Of a DNA stretch of 64,000 bases, positions 53,787 through 62,906 are shown in pieces; positions within the stretch are counted from its first letter, which is position 1; the number at the start of each line of letters is the position of its first letter. Source of the DNA: Fervidobacterium sp. (GTDB lineage Bacteria > Thermotogota > Thermotogae > Thermotogales > Fervidobacteriaceae); the NCBI GenBank assembly GCA_026419195.1, contig JANZZV010000009.1:17683-81682 (forward strand), in the 5' to 3' direction. Both the position numbers and the translations under genes were made by a program. The notes beneath the pieces are model-generated. The model did no database searches and was not told the origin of the DNA. It saw only the letters and a program-made list of their open reading frames with translations.

Positions 53787-54734
53787 CTACAACAAAAGTC
53801 CTTTGATTATCAATTCAGTTGCTTCTTCGTCTGTTAACCCTTTTGCCATCAGTGTTTCAAGCTGCTTTTGGCTAACTCTTCCTATCGAAGCTTCGTGTGT
53901 AAGTTCAGCAAGATCATTTGAGATCTTTAAAACAGGGGTGGTTGAAACTATTACCTTTTCTCCTTTCGTAATTTCTTCACAAGATATGTGTGCTCTTGAA
54001 TAAGGGGCATTGCCGTATGCTTCGTTGAGAACGTTTACTTTGGATTCGTCAAGTCCAACAACAACTGTTTTCGCAAGTCCCCTTGCGCGTTCGCCATTAA
54101 GGTGGATTATCTCATTTATGTTAACAGAATCATCTTTTGATGCCTTAACTTTTGAAACAAGCTCACCAACAGCTCCTTCTCTTAGCTCAAGGTTCATAAC
54201 GATGTTCATTTTTCCAACGCGTGTTTTTGTAAGATGGAAAGTGTTCTTGTAAACGCCGTTTTTTTCGACAACAGCGTTAGTAATTGTCTTAAGTGAGATT
54301 GTTCCAAGCTCACTATGATAATGTTCGTCGTTGTACTCCATAATAGCTCCTTCTTCGACAACGACATTTGATGTAGCATCATGCGTAAATTCTTCGGCCT
54401 GCGGAAAAACGCAATGTGCTGTGAATTTCACCTTCGCTCCTTTCTTAATACGTATGTTGAATATGATTCTTTGATATCCCTTTTTCTCTATGTAGCCAGT
54501 ACATACGTGTATAGGAAAAGGTACTTCTACACCTTCTGTTATCTCCATATTTACTTCAACACCATGTTCTATTTGTTTATGATTCAAATTAACACCGGGT
54601 ACATTGTTTAAGCCAATTACCCTATCTCCACTGATTATTATAGAAGCTATCCTTTTATCCATGAATTTTGAAGCATCTGTACCCAATTTTTCAGCGGTCT
54701 TAACTATTGTTTCAAACTCTTTTCGCACGTCCAT
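53787..54734 (-). CDS. sufB: SufB/SufD family Fe-S scaffold protein
   Basis: A 315-residue SufBD-family protein. The right-handed beta-helix core has repeated strands (VVEEGAIMEYNDEHYHSELG, KTRVGKMNIVMNLELREGAV) and the C-terminal region LTHEASIGRVSQKQLETLMAKGL, the SufC-binding part with the family's H-E-A-S-I-G motif. It is much shorter than E. coli SufB (about 495) and is the only SufBD gene next to sufC, as in the minimal SufBC/SMS-type systems described in archaea and some anaerobes. It starts one base after sufC. Confidence 0.88.
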   Translation of the reverse strand: MDVRKEFETIVKTAEKLGTDASKFMDKRIASIIISGDRVIGLNNVPGVNLNHKQIEHGVEVNMEITEGVEVPFPIHVCTGYIEKKGYQRIIFNIRIKKGAKVKFTAHCVFPQAEEFTHDATSNVVVEEGAIMEYNDEHYHSELGTISLKTITNAVVEKNGVYKNTFHLTKTRVGKMNIVMNLELREGAVGELVSKVKASKDDSVNINEIIHLNGERARGLAKTVVVGLDESKVNVLNEAYGNAPYSRAHISCEEITKGEKVIVSTTPVLKISNDLAELTHEASIGRVSQKQLETLMAKGLTDEEATELIIKGLLL

Positions 54735-54735
54735 A

Positions 54736-55476
54736 CTATTTCAACTCCCCCGGTGTAGGAATATTCGGATGTGTACACACTTCACAAGAGTTTCTGAAGG
54801 CTTTAATTACGCCATCTATCTTCCCGTGAAGCAATATACTACCTGAGCATATTAGGTATCCATAATCAGTATTATATGCCATTTCCTCCCTATGAGTTAT
54901 GATAATGGGGGTACCGCCGTATTGTGCTATGTAGTTTACAACATCGTTTATAATATCGAGACTCATCAGATCTATGCCAGAATCAGGTTCATCGAGAACA
55001 GCGTATTTTGGCTTTATGAGGATAATAGATGCAAGCTCTATTCTTTTTCGTTCACCACCACTCAAGGTTTTATCGACGAATCTTTTCATATAGATATTTG
55101 GTTGAAGTCCTACAAATTCAAGTGCCTCCATTAGCTCCGATTTTTGTAACGGAAGTTTACCACCAAGTGTTAGGTAATTCTCGACAGTCATTCCATCAAA
55201 CCGTGCAGGTTCTTGCCACATTAAAGTGATACCAAGTTTAGCACGTTCAGTGATGGTAAGGTTTGTAATATCCTTTCCATCAAGTATTACTTTTCCGAAA
55301 GTTGGTTTGTACCCATCAAGTCCCATTATGATATACCCTATGGTGCTCTTACCTGCACCGTTTGTGCCTATAACTGCATATCGATAACCAGGTAGAAATT
55401 TCATTGTTATATCTTTTAATATCTGCTTTTCCTGAGTTTTGTAAGAAACGTTGTTAATCTCAAGCATAAAATTCAC
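54736..55476 (-). CDS. sufC: Fe-S cluster assembly ATPase SufC
   Basis: ABC-type ATPase, 246 residues, that powers scaffold rearrangement in Fe-S assembly. Walker A GTNGAGKST, Q-loop MWQEP, signature LSGGERKRIELA, Walker B YAVLDEPDSGID, and the H-loop ITHREEM. It overlaps no gene but is packed six bases after comB and one base before sufB, so the three share an mRNA. Confidence 0.93.
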   Translation of the reverse strand: MNFMLEINNVSYKTQEKQILKDITMKFLPGYRYAVIGTNGAGKSTIGYIIMGLDGYKPTFGKVILDGKDITNLTITERAKLGITLMWQEPARFDGMTVENYLTLGGKLPLQKSELMEALEFVGLQPNIYMKRFVDKTLSGGERKRIELASIILIKPKYAVLDEPDSGIDLMSLDIINDVVNYIAQYGGTPIIITHREEMAYNTDYGYLICSGSILLHGKIDGVIKAFRNSCEVCTHPNIPTPGELK

Positions 55477-55482
55477 CTCGTG

Positions 55483-56214
55483 CTAAACAATTTTCTTCAA
55501 GTAGAATAAATCTCCTGACTTAAACAATTTTACTACACTGTCAAACAAATCTATGCGTTGACAAAACTCGATATCTTTTTCAAAACCTAATTCAACAAGT
55601 TTTCTCGAATGCGTCCCAGTGAAATCGGTTTTCCCAATAGCTTTCCAAACACTGTAAGCGATCTTGGAGCCATCACTTAATTCGTAACTTTTTCTTTCTA
55701 CTAACTTTTCAATTATCTTCCCAGCTAACTGAGTATCTTCGTAAGACGCATATCCTTCGTTACCTGCGCACACTATCCCAAGTTTATCGTATTTCAACAA
55801 ATAGTTAACTGTGGAAGATAAATTTAGAAATGCACCAACATAAATGTTTTCAGAAAATTCTTGGACCTTCAACAAAGCTTTTGTCCCATTGGTTGTTGTA
55901 AATATTATATCTTTACCATCTACAACCTCTTTTCGAAATTCTAAAGGTGAATTGCCCAAATCAAAATTTGCTGGTTTATTACTGTTCCGTTCACCACACA
56001 GGAGAATGTTCCCACACTTATTAAATTGGTCCCTAAATAAAACAGCTTCTTCAACTTCGTAAAAAGGAATTATTCTTACACAACCATTTGATATAGCAGT
56101 TACCATTGTAGAAGTAGCCCTCAGCACATCTATTACAATTATGCCATCAAATGAAATTTTCTTATCTAATTTTTCAATTTCCCCATAAGTAAAAAACGTT
56201 TCAATAAATTTCAA
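55483..56214 (-). CDS. comB: ComB-like 2-phosphosulfolactate phosphatase
   Basis: A 243-residue protein of the ComB family: VIDVLRATSTMVTAISNGC at the N-terminus, GERNSNKPANFDLGNSP, FTTTNGTKAL and VCAGNEGYASYEDTQLAG. In methanogens ComB removes phosphate from phosphosulfolactate on the way to coenzyme M. No comA or comC is seen and Thermotogota are not known to make coenzyme M, so another phosphatase substrate is likely. First gene of the comB-sufC-sufB unit. Confidence 0.85.
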   Translation of the reverse strand: MKFIETFFTYGEIEKLDKKISFDGIIVIDVLRATSTMVTAISNGCVRIIPFYEVEEAVLFRDQFNKCGNILLCGERNSNKPANFDLGNSPLEFRKEVVDGKDIIFTTTNGTKALLKVQEFSENIYVGAFLNLSSTVNYLLKYDKLGIVCAGNEGYASYEDTQLAGKIIEKLVERKSYELSDGSKIAYSVWKAIGKTDFTGTHSRKLVELGFEKDIEFCQRIDLFDSVVKLFKSGDLFYLKKIV

Positions 56215-56313
56215 TATCTCACCTTCTCAACAGGAGATATTCTCATTACTTTTTACAGGTAAGATTATACATCGGAAAATGGTGTGATTATTTATAACAG
56301 GGAGGATAATTGA

Positions 56314-58920
56314 TTAATTTTGCGTTAATCTTTTGATAAATTCATCTATTGGAACAGGCTTTCCAAACAGATAACCTTGGAATAGCCTGTAACCTATCAT
56401 GGAGAGTATTTCCAGCTGTTTTTCGTTCTCTACACCCTCAGGAATGGCCTCCAATTGAAATGCTTTTGTAATGTTATAGATTGCTTCGAGCAATTTTATC
56501 GACTTTTTGTCCTCTGGCAATTTGAAGACAAAGGATCTGTCAACTTTTATCTTTCTTAGTGGTAATAGTGTAAGATAGGACAACGAAGAATATCCTATCC
56601 CAAAATCATCGATACACAATTCAAAACCATACGAAAGCAATCTATCTATATTTGCTTTAACAACCTCACTCATATCGATGAGTATATTTTCTGTTATCTC
56701 TAATACAATTTTTGAAGGCTTTACTCCATAAGCCTTTGTTATTTCTATGAATCTATCCGCCATTTTTTGATCCCTAAGTTGGATAGGACTAATGTTTACA
56801 TCAATGAATGACAACTTATTTTGAGCTTTTTCCAAGACTTCACAAACTTGCCTTAGAATTTCCTCGCCTACAGGAATTATCATACCGTTTTCTTCTATTA
56901 TCTGGATGAATTCGTAGGGTGGAAGAATCGTACCATCTTTCTTAATCCATCTCATTAGCGCCTCTGCACCTGATATCCGACCGGAATAATTACAAATTGG
57001 CTGGAGAAAAACCTTCAGCTCACCATTATAAAATGCTTCTCTAAGTGCTCTCTCCTTTACAGCCCTTTCTTGTAATTCGTTATCGATCAGTATACTGTAA
57101 AAAGTAATTTTGTCCCTTGAATTTTTAGCCCTGTTCAATGCAAGGTTGGCTTTTCTTAATGCTTCTTCTGATGTGTCAAGAACACTGAATATATGTACAC
57201 CAACAGAAAACCTTACCTCTATCGTTTCACCATCTATATGGTATGGTTTTGAAATTTCTGACAGTATTTTGTTAACCACATTTTGCACAACATCTCTCGC
57301 AGCTTGATAGCTTTTACCTGCTTTCTCAAGAAGTATCCAAAATTCGTCTGCGTAAGGTCTAGAGATTGTATCTCCTTCTCTAAGAGCTGATCTGAGTCTT
57401 TGTGAAATAGCCTTAAGCACTCCATCGCCAAATTGATGTCCCTTGAGAATGTTAATTTGACTGAAATTCGATATGTCTATGAAAATTAATCCATGGTAAT
57501 CATTTATTGATGAAAATTCACTAATACTGCTCAGTTTTCTGAGAAAGTAATTTCGTGTGTATAAGCCAGTTAATATGTCTCTCTGGAGTGTGTTCCTTGC
57601 TATATTCATCGCTTCTCTCTCTGAAGAAATATCTGTATAGAAGGCGTAAATCAAATATTCACCACTGTTATCAGAGCCAAGAACTAAATTACTAATCTTC
57701 GCAACGGTTATTCTCACATCAATTTCTTTATTGTCCTTTGTTTTGCGAACAGTTTCAACCCTTAAAGTGTTTTGCGATGAAACCAACTCTCTCAGCTTTG
57801 GAGGTTCGTCTTTAAGGTTCTCGGGAACTATTAAATCGTCTATTTTCTTACTAAGAATTTCGTTTTTTGAATATCCAAACATTTTGGAAAACTGCGTGTT
57901 ACAATTTATTATCGTGCCGTCTTTTTTTAGTATTACAACTCCATCCGGGACATTTTCGAAAAGTGAATCAAACAATATCGTAAATTCTTCGAGGTGTTTT
58001 CTTGAGATCAACTCAGAAGTTACATCTTTCAATATCAATAATTTCGTCCCGTTGACAACTTGAAGATTAACGTAAAAATATCTGCCGTTGAGTTCAGTTA
58101 CTTCACCAGCTCGAGATATAACTTCTTCAACTCCCTGGTGCTTTTTACCAATGAGCTGATTTTGATCGACGTTTAAAACTTTCGCAGCAGAATTGTTCAA
58201 ATTTATTATATGGTTATCTTCGTCAAGCACTACTATAGCATTCTCAGAAGTTTGAAAATTTGACAACAAAGCATCATGTATGCTTATTTTCCAGAACTGT
58301 CGTACAAGAAGTAGCTCAGTGGTCAGTACGGTTAAAGAAATAGAAAATACCATAAGTGTGTAATTATAGTCAGAGTAAAATGAAATTGCTGCTAATGTTA
58401 CTCCAATTAGAAAAACAGTTGCGATCTTAACTTTAGTTGATATACTGATCGTTCGAGCTTTTGCAATACCCCAATACATTATAATCAAAATGATTACAAA
58501 GATAGCGTAATAAAACAAAATCGCTACTCCTATGGTTGGTCTTAAATTGCCCTTGTACAAATCACTCACTCTTGTACCAGCCCAAAACAAGTTGTGAAAT
58601 TTATTAGTAAGTGCTAAAATAAGATATATTGTAGAAACAGTGTAAAAGAAGCCTATTAACTTTTTACTCAGGTTCAAAGACAAAAACTCGTTAAAAAAAG
58701 ATAAAAGAAATACAGGAAAAAACAAAAGTATACAATCTTGGATTTTTTCATACACCATCAGATACGCTTCATGCTTCAAAAATTCAAAAATTGATAGCAA
58801 GGTTGCCAGTGATGATAGATAAACTATCATTCTTGAAATCTTTTGAATATTTCTATCAAAAAGATAAAATAAAGAAAGTACCGAAATCACTATAGCTGCG
58901 AGAGATATGATCTTGTTAAT
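56314..58920 (-). CDS. PAS-GGDEF-EAL protein, probable cyclic di-GMP phosphodiesterase (ATT start)
   Basis: An 868-residue membrane protein. About seven N-terminal membrane segments are followed by two PAS domains (about 220-310 and 315-430), a GGDEF domain whose signature is degenerate (RPYADEF rather than GGDEF), and an intact EAL domain (SGAEALMRW, DDFGIGYSSLSYL, EGVEN). It should break down cyclic di-GMP; the GGDEF part may bind GTP as a regulator. A conventional start (GTG 58890) would lose part of the first membrane segment and lacks a ribosome-binding site; GAGGTG (58931-58926) is five bases before ATT at 58920, giving MNKIISLAAIVISVLSL. Confidence 0.85.
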   Translation of the reverse strand: MNKIISLAAIVISVLSLFYLFDRNIQKISRMIVYLSSLATLLSIFEFLKHEAYLMVYEKIQDCILLFFPVFLLSFFNEFLSLNLSKKLIGFFYTVSTIYLILALTNKFHNLFWAGTRVSDLYKGNLRPTIGVAILFYYAIFVIILIIMYWGIAKARTISISTKVKIATVFLIGVTLAAISFYSDYNYTLMVFSISLTVLTTELLLVRQFWKISIHDALLSNFQTSENAIVVLDEDNHIINLNNSAAKVLNVDQNQLIGKKHQGVEEVISRAGEVTELNGRYFYVNLQVVNGTKLLILKDVTSELISRKHLEEFTILFDSLFENVPDGVVILKKDGTIINCNTQFSKMFGYSKNEILSKKIDDLIVPENLKDEPPKLRELVSSQNTLRVETVRKTKDNKEIDVRITVAKISNLVLGSDNSGEYLIYAFYTDISSEREAMNIARNTLQRDILTGLYTRNYFLRKLSSISEFSSINDYHGLIFIDISNFSQINILKGHQFGDGVLKAISQRLRSALREGDTISRPYADEFWILLEKAGKSYQAARDVVQNVVNKILSEISKPYHIDGETIEVRFSVGVHIFSVLDTSEEALRKANLALNRAKNSRDKITFYSILIDNELQERAVKERALREAFYNGELKVFLQPICNYSGRISGAEALMRWIKKDGTILPPYEFIQIIEENGMIIPVGEEILRQVCEVLEKAQNKLSFIDVNISPIQLRDQKMADRFIEITKAYGVKPSKIVLEITENILIDMSEVVKANIDRLLSYGFELCIDDFGIGYSSLSYLTLLPLRKIKVDRSFVFKLPEDKKSIKLLEAIYNITKAFQLEAIPEGVENEKQLEILSMIGYRLFQGYLFGKPVPIDEFIKRLTQN

Positions 58921-59035
58921 ATTTTCACCTCACTTTAAATTTTACGAATAATGCATTTTGAAAAAATTATACCACAACTCAAGTTGAAACGTTCATCATT
59001 TTCAGATAAAATAGGAACAAAATGGAGGGGAAGGT

Positions 59036-60163
59036 ATGGATTCGATAGAATTGCATCGTATGTTGGAAGGCAAATATAGAATTTCACCCACTATTGAAGT
59101 TACGGACGAAAATCTAAAATTTCTTTATACACCAGGAGTGGCCGAAGTAGCGAAGATATGTGCTGAAGACAATCTAAATACTTTTATTTACACAAGAAGA
59201 AAAAAAGCCATCGCAGTAATCAGTGATGGTAGTGCTGTGCTTGGACTTGGAAATATAGGACCATATGGTGCATTACCTGTAATGGAAGGAAAGGCTATAC
59301 TATTTAAACAATTTGGTGATTTGGAAGCATTTCCAATATGCTTATCTACACAGGATACAAATAAGATAGTAGAAATTGTTATGGCACTTGAACCATCTTT
59401 TGGTGGGATAAACCTTGAAGATATATCCGCTCCAAGATGTTTTGAAATATTGAACAAATTAGATGAAAAAATGAACATTCCTGTTTTCCACGATGATCAA
59501 CAAGGAACGGCAGTAGTTGTAGTTGCTGGGTTAATAAACGCACTCAAATTGGCTCAAAAGAGAATAGATGAGGTTAAGATAGTTGTAAATGGTATAGGGG
59601 CTGCTGGGTATAGTATTGTTAAACTACTCTTAGAGTTTGGAGCAAGACATATTGTACCTTGTGATATCAATGGTATAATAAACGAAGATAACGCTCTTCA
59701 TAAGTATCACAAAGAGATAGCTCAAATACTTGGGACTAAACAGACGACAGGGGATTTAAAAGAAGCAATCAAAGATGCTGACGTGTTCATAGGTGTTTCA
59801 AAGGGAAATTTATTAACTGGTGAAGACGTAAAAGCAATGAACAAACGACCAATTATTTTTGCTCTTGCAAATCCAATTCCTGAGATACTTCCTGACATAG
59901 CTTATGAAAATGGCGCATTTATAGTTGCAACTGGGCGTTCGGATTTTCCAAATCAAGTGAATAATCTTATAGCTTTTCCTGGTATAATGAAGGCAGCGGT
60001 TGAAAAACAAAAAAAGATTACAAAAGCTGTTCTTATAAGAGCAGCCGAAATAATTTCATATGTCATTGAGCCAGAAAGGAATTGTATACTACCAAAAGCT
60101 ACAGATAGACGCGTTCATGATGAATTATATTATGGTCTAAAAGAATATTTTGAAAACTATTAA
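59036..60163 (+). CDS. NAD(P)-dependent malic enzyme
   Basis: A 375-residue short-form malic enzyme that decarboxylates malate to pyruvate. Motifs: LYTPGVAEVAK with the catalytic Tyr, SDGSAVLGLGNIGPYGALPVMEGKA (quoted in part) with the Lys, metal ligands in INLEDISAPRCFEI and FHDDQQGTAVV, and the nucleotide-binding GIGAAGYSIVKLL. Start ATG 59036 behind GGAGGGG. It links C4 acids to pyruvate and hence to the ferredoxin oxidoreductases. Twenty-six bases before the next start. Confidence 0.93.
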   Translation: MDSIELHRMLEGKYRISPTIEVTDENLKFLYTPGVAEVAKICAEDNLNTFIYTRRKKAIAVISDGSAVLGLGNIGPYGALPVMEGKAILFKQFGDLEAFPICLSTQDTNKIVEIVMALEPSFGGINLEDISAPRCFEILNKLDEKMNIPVFHDDQQGTAVVVVAGLINALKLAQKRIDEVKIVVNGIGAAGYSIVKLLLEFGARHIVPCDINGIINEDNALHKYHKEIAQILGTKQTTGDLKEAIKDADVFIGVSKGNLLTGEDVKAMNKRPIIFALANPIPEILPDIAYENGAFIVATGRSDFPNQVNNLIAFPGIMKAAVEKQKKITKAVLIRAAEIISYVIEPERNCILPKATDRRVHDELYYGLKEYFENY

Positions 60164-60189
60164 GAAAAATTAAAATGGAGGTGAGTGGT

Positions 60190-60609
60190 ATGTTAAATCA
60201 AAGTCTAAAAGTGTTTATTTTGCTCGTCTTCATTTCTGGGTTTTTCTTCAATCCAGCATTTTCTAATAATAGTTCAAGAAGTTATTTGTATGTCTCATTT
60301 ACAACAGATAACTTTGTTGGTGTTGAATTCAGGGCATATTTCGACAATTACAGTCACTTGTTTGCAAATATTGGGGTTAACTATGTAAAAGGAGGAGTAA
60401 GGTTTTCTTCAAAAAGCACTTCTGGACTTTACATTTCACCGGTGGCTTATGTTGATTATAAGAGTGGAACATACTTTGGTCTATTCGCTGGATGGTCGAC
60501 AACGATATCCAATTTAAATAACCTACAATTTTTTGTTGAAGGTGGTGCAACAAAGATTCCACAAAAGCCAGAAAGTATCGTAATACTTGGAATTGTTCTG
60601 AGGTTCTGA
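60190..60609 (+). CDS. exported protein, outer-membrane beta-strand-like
   Basis: A 139-residue protein starting at ATG 60190 behind GGAGGTGA. Signal peptide KVFILLVFISGFFFNPAFS is clear. The mature part consists of alternating aromatic strands (SYLYVSFTTDNFVGVEF, SHLFANIGVNYVKGGVRF, FVEGGATKI) and ends with ILGIVLRF, a terminal Phe typical of outer-membrane beta-barrels. It may be a small barrel or surface protein of the toga. No family assigned. Confidence 0.6.
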   Translation: MLNQSLKVFILLVFISGFFFNPAFSNNSSRSYLYVSFTTDNFVGVEFRAYFDNYSHLFANIGVNYVKGGVRFSSKSTSGLYISPVAYVDYKSGTYFGLFAGWSTTISNLNNLQFFVEGGATKIPQKPESIVILGIVLRF

Positions 60610-60653
60610 AAAATTTTGTGACATTAAACTTGAAAAATTTGGAGGATTTAGAA

Positions 60654-61334
60654 GTGGGTAGACTGATTCCAGCATTGGTGAACTCCCTTGCTGTTTTCGT
60701 AGGTAGCCTGATTGGAATGTTTTTTAAAAAAGGAATTTCAGAAAAATACAGAAAAATACTATTTTTTGCTGTTGGGTTGTCAACACTTGGTATTGGGATA
60801 AAGATGACTTTAAATGTAAACAGCTTCTTAATAGTTTTGTTTTCTATGGCAGTTGGTGGATTTACTGGAGAAATGCTAAACATAGAAGGAAAGCTCAAGG
60901 GTATTGGAGATAGGATAAAAGAAGGGGAGTTCTCGACTGGATTTGTAACATCTTCACTCTTATTTTTGGTTGGTCCAATGACAATTGTTGGTTCTATAAC
61001 AGCCGGTTTAAGAAACGATGGGACAATAATCTACACAAAATCCTTGTTAGATTTTGTATCATCAATAGTACTTGCCTCCACATACGGTGTAGGAGTTCTC
61101 ATTTCAGCACTTAGCGTCTTGTTTGTACAAGGAAGTATTACTTTACTTGCAAATGCACTGACATTTTTAACATCTCCTGAGTATATTAATGACCTTGTAG
61201 CTGTTGGTGGATTAATGGTGATAGGTATAGGTCTAAGAATATTGGAGATAAAAGACACAAAAGTAGGTAATTTTTTACCAGCGCTTATTATACAACCTAT
61301 TTTAGTCGCATTAAGTATGTTTTTAAAAAAATAA
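60654..61334 (+). CDS. DUF554 membrane protein
   Basis: A 226-residue inner-membrane protein with about seven segments. Start is GTG 60654 behind TTTGGAGG. Family motifs: VNSLAVFVGSLIGMFFKKGI, VGLSTLGIGIKMTL, SSLLFLVGPMTIVGSI and GGLMVIGIGLRILEIK. DUF554 proteins are thought to be transporters, but the substrate is unknown. A terminator follows directly. Confidence 0.85.
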   Translation: MGRLIPALVNSLAVFVGSLIGMFFKKGISEKYRKILFFAVGLSTLGIGIKMTLNVNSFLIVLFSMAVGGFTGEMLNIEGKLKGIGDRIKEGEFSTGFVTSSLLFLVGPMTIVGSITAGLRNDGTIIYTKSLLDFVSSIVLASTYGVGVLISALSVLFVQGSITLLANALTFLTSPEYINDLVAVGGLMVIGIGLRILEIKDTKVGNFLPALIIQPILVALSMFLKK

Positions 61335-61337
61335 ACC

Positions 61338-61366
61338 AAAACCGCCTCTTCTTAGAGGCGGTTTTT
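61338..61366. terminator. bidirectional intrinsic terminator
   Basis: AAAACCGCCTCT (61338-61349) pairs perfectly with AGAGGCGGTTTT (61354-61365), 4-base loop and T-run after. It separates the DUF554 gene from the convergent superoxide reductase operon. Confidence 0.88.
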
Positions 61367-61380
61367 GACTTTGTCTTAGA

Positions 61381-61737
61381 TTATTCTTCTACTTTTATCT
61401 CCTTTGCACCTTCCCACAAACCGTGGATGTTACAATAGGAAAGTGCTATTAATTTTGAGTTTTTCTCAAGTTTTATTTTAGTTTTTACAAATGGTTCTTC
61501 CAAAGTTGGTGAAAACTCATATCTACCTATTCTTAAGATATATGGAGCTCCCTCTGGCATCGCGTAAAGTTCAATCCATGCTATGTAGTGTTCTACAAGA
61601 TTTGGATGCGGAATTTCTTTCCCTACACATACCGCGACCTCAAACCATTCTCCTTTTTTAACAACGTCCGGTGCTTCTATTACTGGAACATGTTTTTCAC
61701 CTTTGAAATCCCCACTCTTAATGTACTCACCGAGCAT
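61381..61737 (-). CDS. superoxide reductase (neelaredoxin type)
   Basis: A 118-residue one-iron superoxide reductase. Start ATG 61737 behind GGGGGG. Iron-site residues are present: the Glu-Lys in GEKHVPVIE with the first His, HPNLVEHYI with two His, and YCNIHGLW with the axial Cys and last His. It reduces superoxide to peroxide, without oxygen release, taking electrons from rubredoxin. It lies 11 bases after rubrerythrin, which would deal with the peroxide made. Confidence 0.9.
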   Translation of the reverse strand: MLGEYIKSGDFKGEKHVPVIEAPDVVKKGEWFEVAVCVGKEIPHPNLVEHYIAWIELYAMPEGAPYILRIGRYEFSPTLEEPFVKTKIKLEKNSKLIALSYCNIHGLWEGAKEIKVEE

Positions 61738-61748
61738 TTTTATCCCCC

Positions 61749-62252
61749 CTAAAATTCTACAAAGGCCGATTTTGGTGCTCCACAAACAGGACACTTATCC
61801 GGTGCAACATTTTCAGCTGTGTAGCCACAAACAGGGCAAATGTAAATCTTTTCTGCGTCGTAGTCTTTTCCTTCGTTAACTAAATTAAGAGCTTTCTTGT
61901 ACATTTCTGCGTGAATCTTCTCTGCTTCAAGCGCATAATGTGTAGTAATCTGTGCTTCCTTTTCACCTTGGAACTTGGCTGTTTCATTGTAAACCGGATA
62001 CATTTCCTGGATTTCAAAAGTCTCCCCTGCAATACAAGATTGAATATTATCAGTTGTGTCTCCAAGTTTCTTCAATGCTTTGAAGTGATTCTTAGCGTGC
62101 ACAAACTCTGCGTAAGCAATAGCTTTAAAAACATTTGCAAGATTCTTTAATCCCTTCTTTTCCGCTTCTTCAGAAAATATAAGATACTTCATATGTGCCA
62201 TCGACTCTCCCGCAAAAGCATCTTCCAAAAACTTTTTGGTCATATCACGCAT
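61749..62252 (-). CDS. rbr: rubrerythrin
   Basis: A 167-residue peroxide-reducing di-iron protein. Start ATG 62252 behind GGGGAGGTG. The four-helix part has the E-x2-H patterns (AGESMAHMKY, AYAEFVHAKNH, ALEAEKIHAEMY) and the C-terminal rubredoxin-like domain has CPVCGY and CPVCGAP. Between perR and the superoxide reductase gene in one operon; under PerR control by inference. Confidence 0.93.
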   Translation of the reverse strand: MRDMTKKFLEDAFAGESMAHMKYLIFSEEAEKKGLKNLANVFKAIAYAEFVHAKNHFKALKKLGDTTDNIQSCIAGETFEIQEMYPVYNETAKFQGEKEAQITTHYALEAEKIHAEMYKKALNLVNEGKDYDAEKIYICPVCGYTAENVAPDKCPVCGAPKSAFVEF

Positions 62253-62307
62253 ACATACAACACCTCCCCTAAGAAGTGGATTTAAAAGCAATGATTTGTA
62301 AGTAATC

Positions 62308-62724
62308 TTATCTTTTATTCAAACACTTAGAACATACACCAACTAAAGTAAGTTGAACATGGTGAACTTCGTGATTATCAACCGATTTGACCTCTGGTAA
62401 AGCAACATCAAGCTCAACATCGTAGACTGTCTTGCAATTTGTACAATAAAAGTGATGGTGGTTTTTTCTTATAAAGTCGTATCTCACAGCATCCGGAGTG
62501 ATTATAACAGAAATTATACCAGCCTCTGCAAGAGCCTTAAGAGTATTGTAAACGGTCGCCCTTGATAAAACAGCTAACTTCTCTTCTTTCTTGAAATGCT
62601 CATAAATCTCATCAGCTGTTGGATGCTCATAACTCTCAAGTAAATACTCTAAAATCTCCACCCTGTGAACGGTTGGTTTAATACCTCTTTCTCTCAGCAG
62701 TTCCTTAACGTTTAGACTCACCAT
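62308..62724 (-). CDS. perR: Fur-family peroxide regulator, PerR-like
   Basis: A 138-residue winged-helix repressor. N-terminal DNA-binding half has ELLRERGIKPTVHRVEILEYL and AVLSRATVYNTLKALAEAG; a regulatory metal site follows (HHHFYCTNCKTVYDVE, HEVHHVQL), and structural zinc is held by YCTNC and GVCSKC. Position upstream of rubrerythrin and superoxide reductase indicates a peroxide sensor rather than an iron sensor, an inference from context. A TATAAT-like -10 lies about 50 bases upstream on the minus strand. Confidence 0.87.
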   Translation of the reverse strand: MVSLNVKELLRERGIKPTVHRVEILEYLLESYEHPTADEIYEHFKKEEKLAVLSRATVYNTLKALAEAGIISVIITPDAVRYDFIRKNHHHFYCTNCKTVYDVELDVALPEVKSVDNHEVHHVQLTLVGVCSKCLNKR

Positions 62725-62820
62725 GAAACCTCCCTCTGTACGATTTATATAGTGTTTGACTTTATCTAAATTTATTATATCACAAGCCTTGGAAAATGTG
62801 CAATAGGAATTGTTAAATTA

Positions 62821-62848
62821 TTGACAAACATGACAAATATGATATAAT
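62821..62848 (+). promoter_or_regulatory. sigma-70-type promoter of cysE-cysK
   Basis: TTGACA (62821-62826) and TATAAT (62843-62848) are both perfect consensus with a 16-base spacer. Transcription would start near 62855, leaving a leader of less than 30 bases before the ATG at 62883. Confidence 0.8.
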
Positions 62849-62882
62849 TTAGGTGAAACTAATTAATAAAGAGGTGAATAAG

Positions 62883-62906
62883 ATGGGGTGCGGTTGCCTT
62901 GGCTGA
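62883..62906 (+). CDS. putative cysteine leader mini-ORF (MGCGCLG) overlapping cysE
   Basis: ATG at 62883 is placed exactly six bases after GAGGTG (62871-62876), the only good ribosome-binding site downstream of the promoter. The frame reads MGCGCLG and stops at TGA 62904-62906. Two of seven codons are TGC for cysteine. It overlaps the cysE frame (possible starts GTG 62888, TTG 62894, CTG 62903), with CTGA at 62903-62906 joining its stop to an in-frame cysE codon. Translation of cysE would then depend on ribosomes passing or stalling at Cys codons. Function is inferred. Confidence 0.5.
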   Translation: MGCGCLG

